A program made the position numbers and the translations under genes. The notes beneath the pieces are model-generated. The model did not search any database. It saw only the letters and a list, made by a program, of their open reading frames with translations, and had not been told where the DNA came from. A stretch of 6,941 nucleotides of DNA from UBA1858 sp963926275 (GTDB lineage Bacteria; Pseudomonadota; Gammaproteobacteria; UBA4575): positions 1-6,941 of the forward strand of contig CAWUWP010000055.1 of the NCBI GenBank assembly GCA_963926275.1, given 5' to 3'. Shown in pieces: positions 5,775 to 6,941 of the stretch. Positions within the stretch are counted from its first letter, which is position 1; each line of letters starts with the position of its first letter.

Positions 5775-6941
5775 CTATGCGCCAACGGCTTTATTACGAG
5801 CTTCTACTGCTTTTTCAGCCGCTTCTGCTAGTGAATGGGCGTTAATAATCGGTAAACCACTATCAGCAAGGATCTTTTGACCTTGAGTCACATTGGTACC
5901 TGAAAGTCTAACGATTAGAGGGACTTTAACGTCGAGTTGTTTGAATGCTTGAACAATGCCTTCAGCAATCCAATCACAGCGGTTAATACCGGCAAAAATA
6001 TTCACTAAGAAAGCTTTTACGCCGTCGTCAGCTAATACTAGCTCGAATGCTTTAGCCACGCGTTCTGGAGAAGCACCACCACCAATATCTAAGAAGTTAG
6101 CCGGGTTACCACCTTTGTGCTTAATCATGTCTAAAGAAGCCATTGCTAAGCCGGCTCCGTTAATCATGCAGCCGATATCGCCATCTAGACCGACATAACT
6201 TAAGCCGTAGTCAGAAGCAGCAGTCTCGCGTGGGTCTTCTTGAGACTTATCACGTAATTCAGCAATTTGTGGACGTCTAAATAATGCGTTGGTATCAAAA
6301 CCCATTTTTGCGTCTAACGCACGAATGTGGCCATCTTTTGTGACCACCAAAGGATTGATTTCAACCATAGTGGCATCAAGTTCTGTAAATGAGCGGTATG
6401 CCCCTTTAAAGGTTTTCACTGCTTGAGTGATTAATGCCGGTGGTAGATCTAGCTTGAATGCAATTTCGCGTGCTTGGAAATCTGTCAGTCCTACTTGAGG
6501 TTCTATTTCAGTGCGAATAATGGCTTCAGGGTTATCTCTAGCCACATCTTCGATGTCCATGCCACCTTCAGAAGAAACTACCATGGCAACACGTTGTTTA
6601 ACCCGGTCTAAGACTAGTGCCAAGTAAAGCTCACGTTCAATGTCAGCGCCTTCTTCTACATATAAGCGATAGACGACTTTGCCCTGTGGGCCAGTCTGAT
6701 GGGTCACTAATGTTTTCCCCAACATTTCAGTCGCTGCTGCTAATACTTCAGCTTCAGTATTACAAACTTTGACACCGCCGGCCTTGCCGCGTGCGCCTGA
6801 ATGAATCTGGGCTTTAACTACCCATTTGTTTCCGCCAATTTCTTTGGCACGATAAACCGCTTGTTCTGGGCTGTAAGCTAGGCCACCTGGGGCAATACTT
6901 ACGCCAAACTTGGTTAATAGTTCTTTAGCTTGATACTCATG
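5775..6941 (-). CDS. mtkA: Malate-CoA ligase (malate thiokinase) beta subunit, 5' end cut by window edge
   Basis: ATP-grasp subunit of malate-CoA ligase, which makes malyl-CoA from malate, CoA and ATP in the serine cycle (cytoplasmic heteromer with MtkB). The frame stays open to the right edge. The first visible codons read HEYQAKELL, matching family N-termini of the form MxxHEYQ, so probably only three residues are missing and full length is about 391 aa, close to the roughly 390 aa of Methylorubrum MtkA. The internal Met at 6725 is not the real start. Visible residues 41-56 hold the nucleotide-binding segment VVKAQIHSGARGKAGG. VEINPL, with the Mg-binding Asn, is at about 191-198, and a second metal-binding Asp (LDAKMGFD) is near 210. 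GGGASPERV lies near 287-295 and NIFAGINRCDW near 314-324. The SPERV and AGINRCDW variants resemble MtkA rather than SucC (which has GGGATKERV and GGIVRCD). The adjacent serine-cycle genes support malate over succinate as substrate. The gene ends in TAG, 12 bases before mtkB. Confidence 0.93.
   Translation of the reverse strand, partial: HEYQAKELLTKFGVSIAPGGLAYSPEQAVYRAKEIGGNKWVVKAQIHSGARGKAGGVKVCNTEAEVLAAATEMLGKTLVTHQTGPQGKVVYRLYVEEGADIERELYLALVLDRVKQRVAMVVSSEGGMDIEDVARDNPEAIIRTEIEPQVGLTDFQAREIAFKLDLPPALITQAVKTFKGAYRSFTELDATMVEINPLVVTKDGHIRALDAKMGFDTNALFRRPQIAELRDKSQEDPRETAASDYGLSYVGLDGDIGCMINGAGLAMASLDMIKHKGGNPANFLDIGGGASPERVAKAFELVLADDGVKAFLVNIFAGINRCDWIAEGIVQAFKQLDVKVPLIVRLSGTNVTQGQKILADSGLPIINAHSLAEAAEKAVEARNKAVGA

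Noticed and set aside
5775..6725. A complete 316-aa protein starting at the Met at 6725.
   Set aside because: The frame continues upstream to the window edge with clear ATP-grasp N-terminal sequence (HEYQAKELL and the KAQIHSGARGKAGG segment). The Met is internal to mtkA.
4875..6941. sucCD (succinyl-CoA synthetase of the TCA cycle).
   Set aside because: The motif variants (GPNCAG, AGINRCDW, GGGASPERV) match the malate-CoA ligase branch as I know it, and the neighbours are serine-cycle genes. A phylogeny would settle it formally.

Overview
The window is part of a serine-cycle (C1 assimilation) gene cluster from a methylotrophic bacterium. All five genes lie on the minus strand and are transcribed from right to left: mtkA (5' end cut by the window edge), mtkB, a D-2-hydroxyacid dehydrogenase best read as hydroxypyruvate reductase, ppc, and mtdA. 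The other open frames in the window are shadows of these genes. I see no RNA genes, insertion sequences, CRISPR arrays or attachment sites. No stretch longer than about 120 bases lacks a gene.

Layout along the transcript: mtkA (6941 to 5775) and mtkB (5762 to 4875) are 12 bases apart and encode the two subunits of malate-CoA ligase. The reductase gene (4847 to 3879) follows after 27 bases and has a strong ribosome-binding site. Next comes the longest gap (121 bases), which holds a perfect 10-bp hairpin just before ppc (3757 to 962). mtdA (923 to 66) follows ppc after 38 bases. The last 65 bases contain a weak terminator-like hairpin and an ambiguous short open frame running off the edge.

How the genes work together: MtdA oxidises methylene-tetrahydrofolate to methenyl-tetrahydrofolate with NADP (reversibly). 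This links formate-level C1 units to the methylene-H4F that supplies serine hydroxymethyltransferase. The reductase turns hydroxypyruvate (made from serine) into glycerate. PEP carboxylase fixes bicarbonate onto PEP to give oxaloacetate. After reduction to malate, MtkAB activates it to malyl-CoA, which malyl-CoA lyase (not in the window) splits into glyoxylate and acetyl-CoA. Serine-glyoxylate aminotransferase, glyA, glycerate kinase, malyl-CoA lyase and fchA are not in the window and presumably lie nearby.

Organism: the DNA is AT-leaning by eye (roughly low-to-mid 40s % GC), unlike the GC-rich alphaproteobacteria in which the serine cycle is best known. A gammaproteobacterial or other low-GC proteobacterial methylotroph or methanotroph is a guess. 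The sequence does not settle the taxon.

I did not find a wholly new system. The points most worth a second look are a PEP carboxylase that seems to lack two of the four residues of the aspartate-inhibition site, a GyaR/GRHPR-like reductase where the classical serine-cycle HprA would be expected, and the hairpin before ppc, which buries a strong Shine-Dalgarno sequence followed by a small overlapping reading frame.
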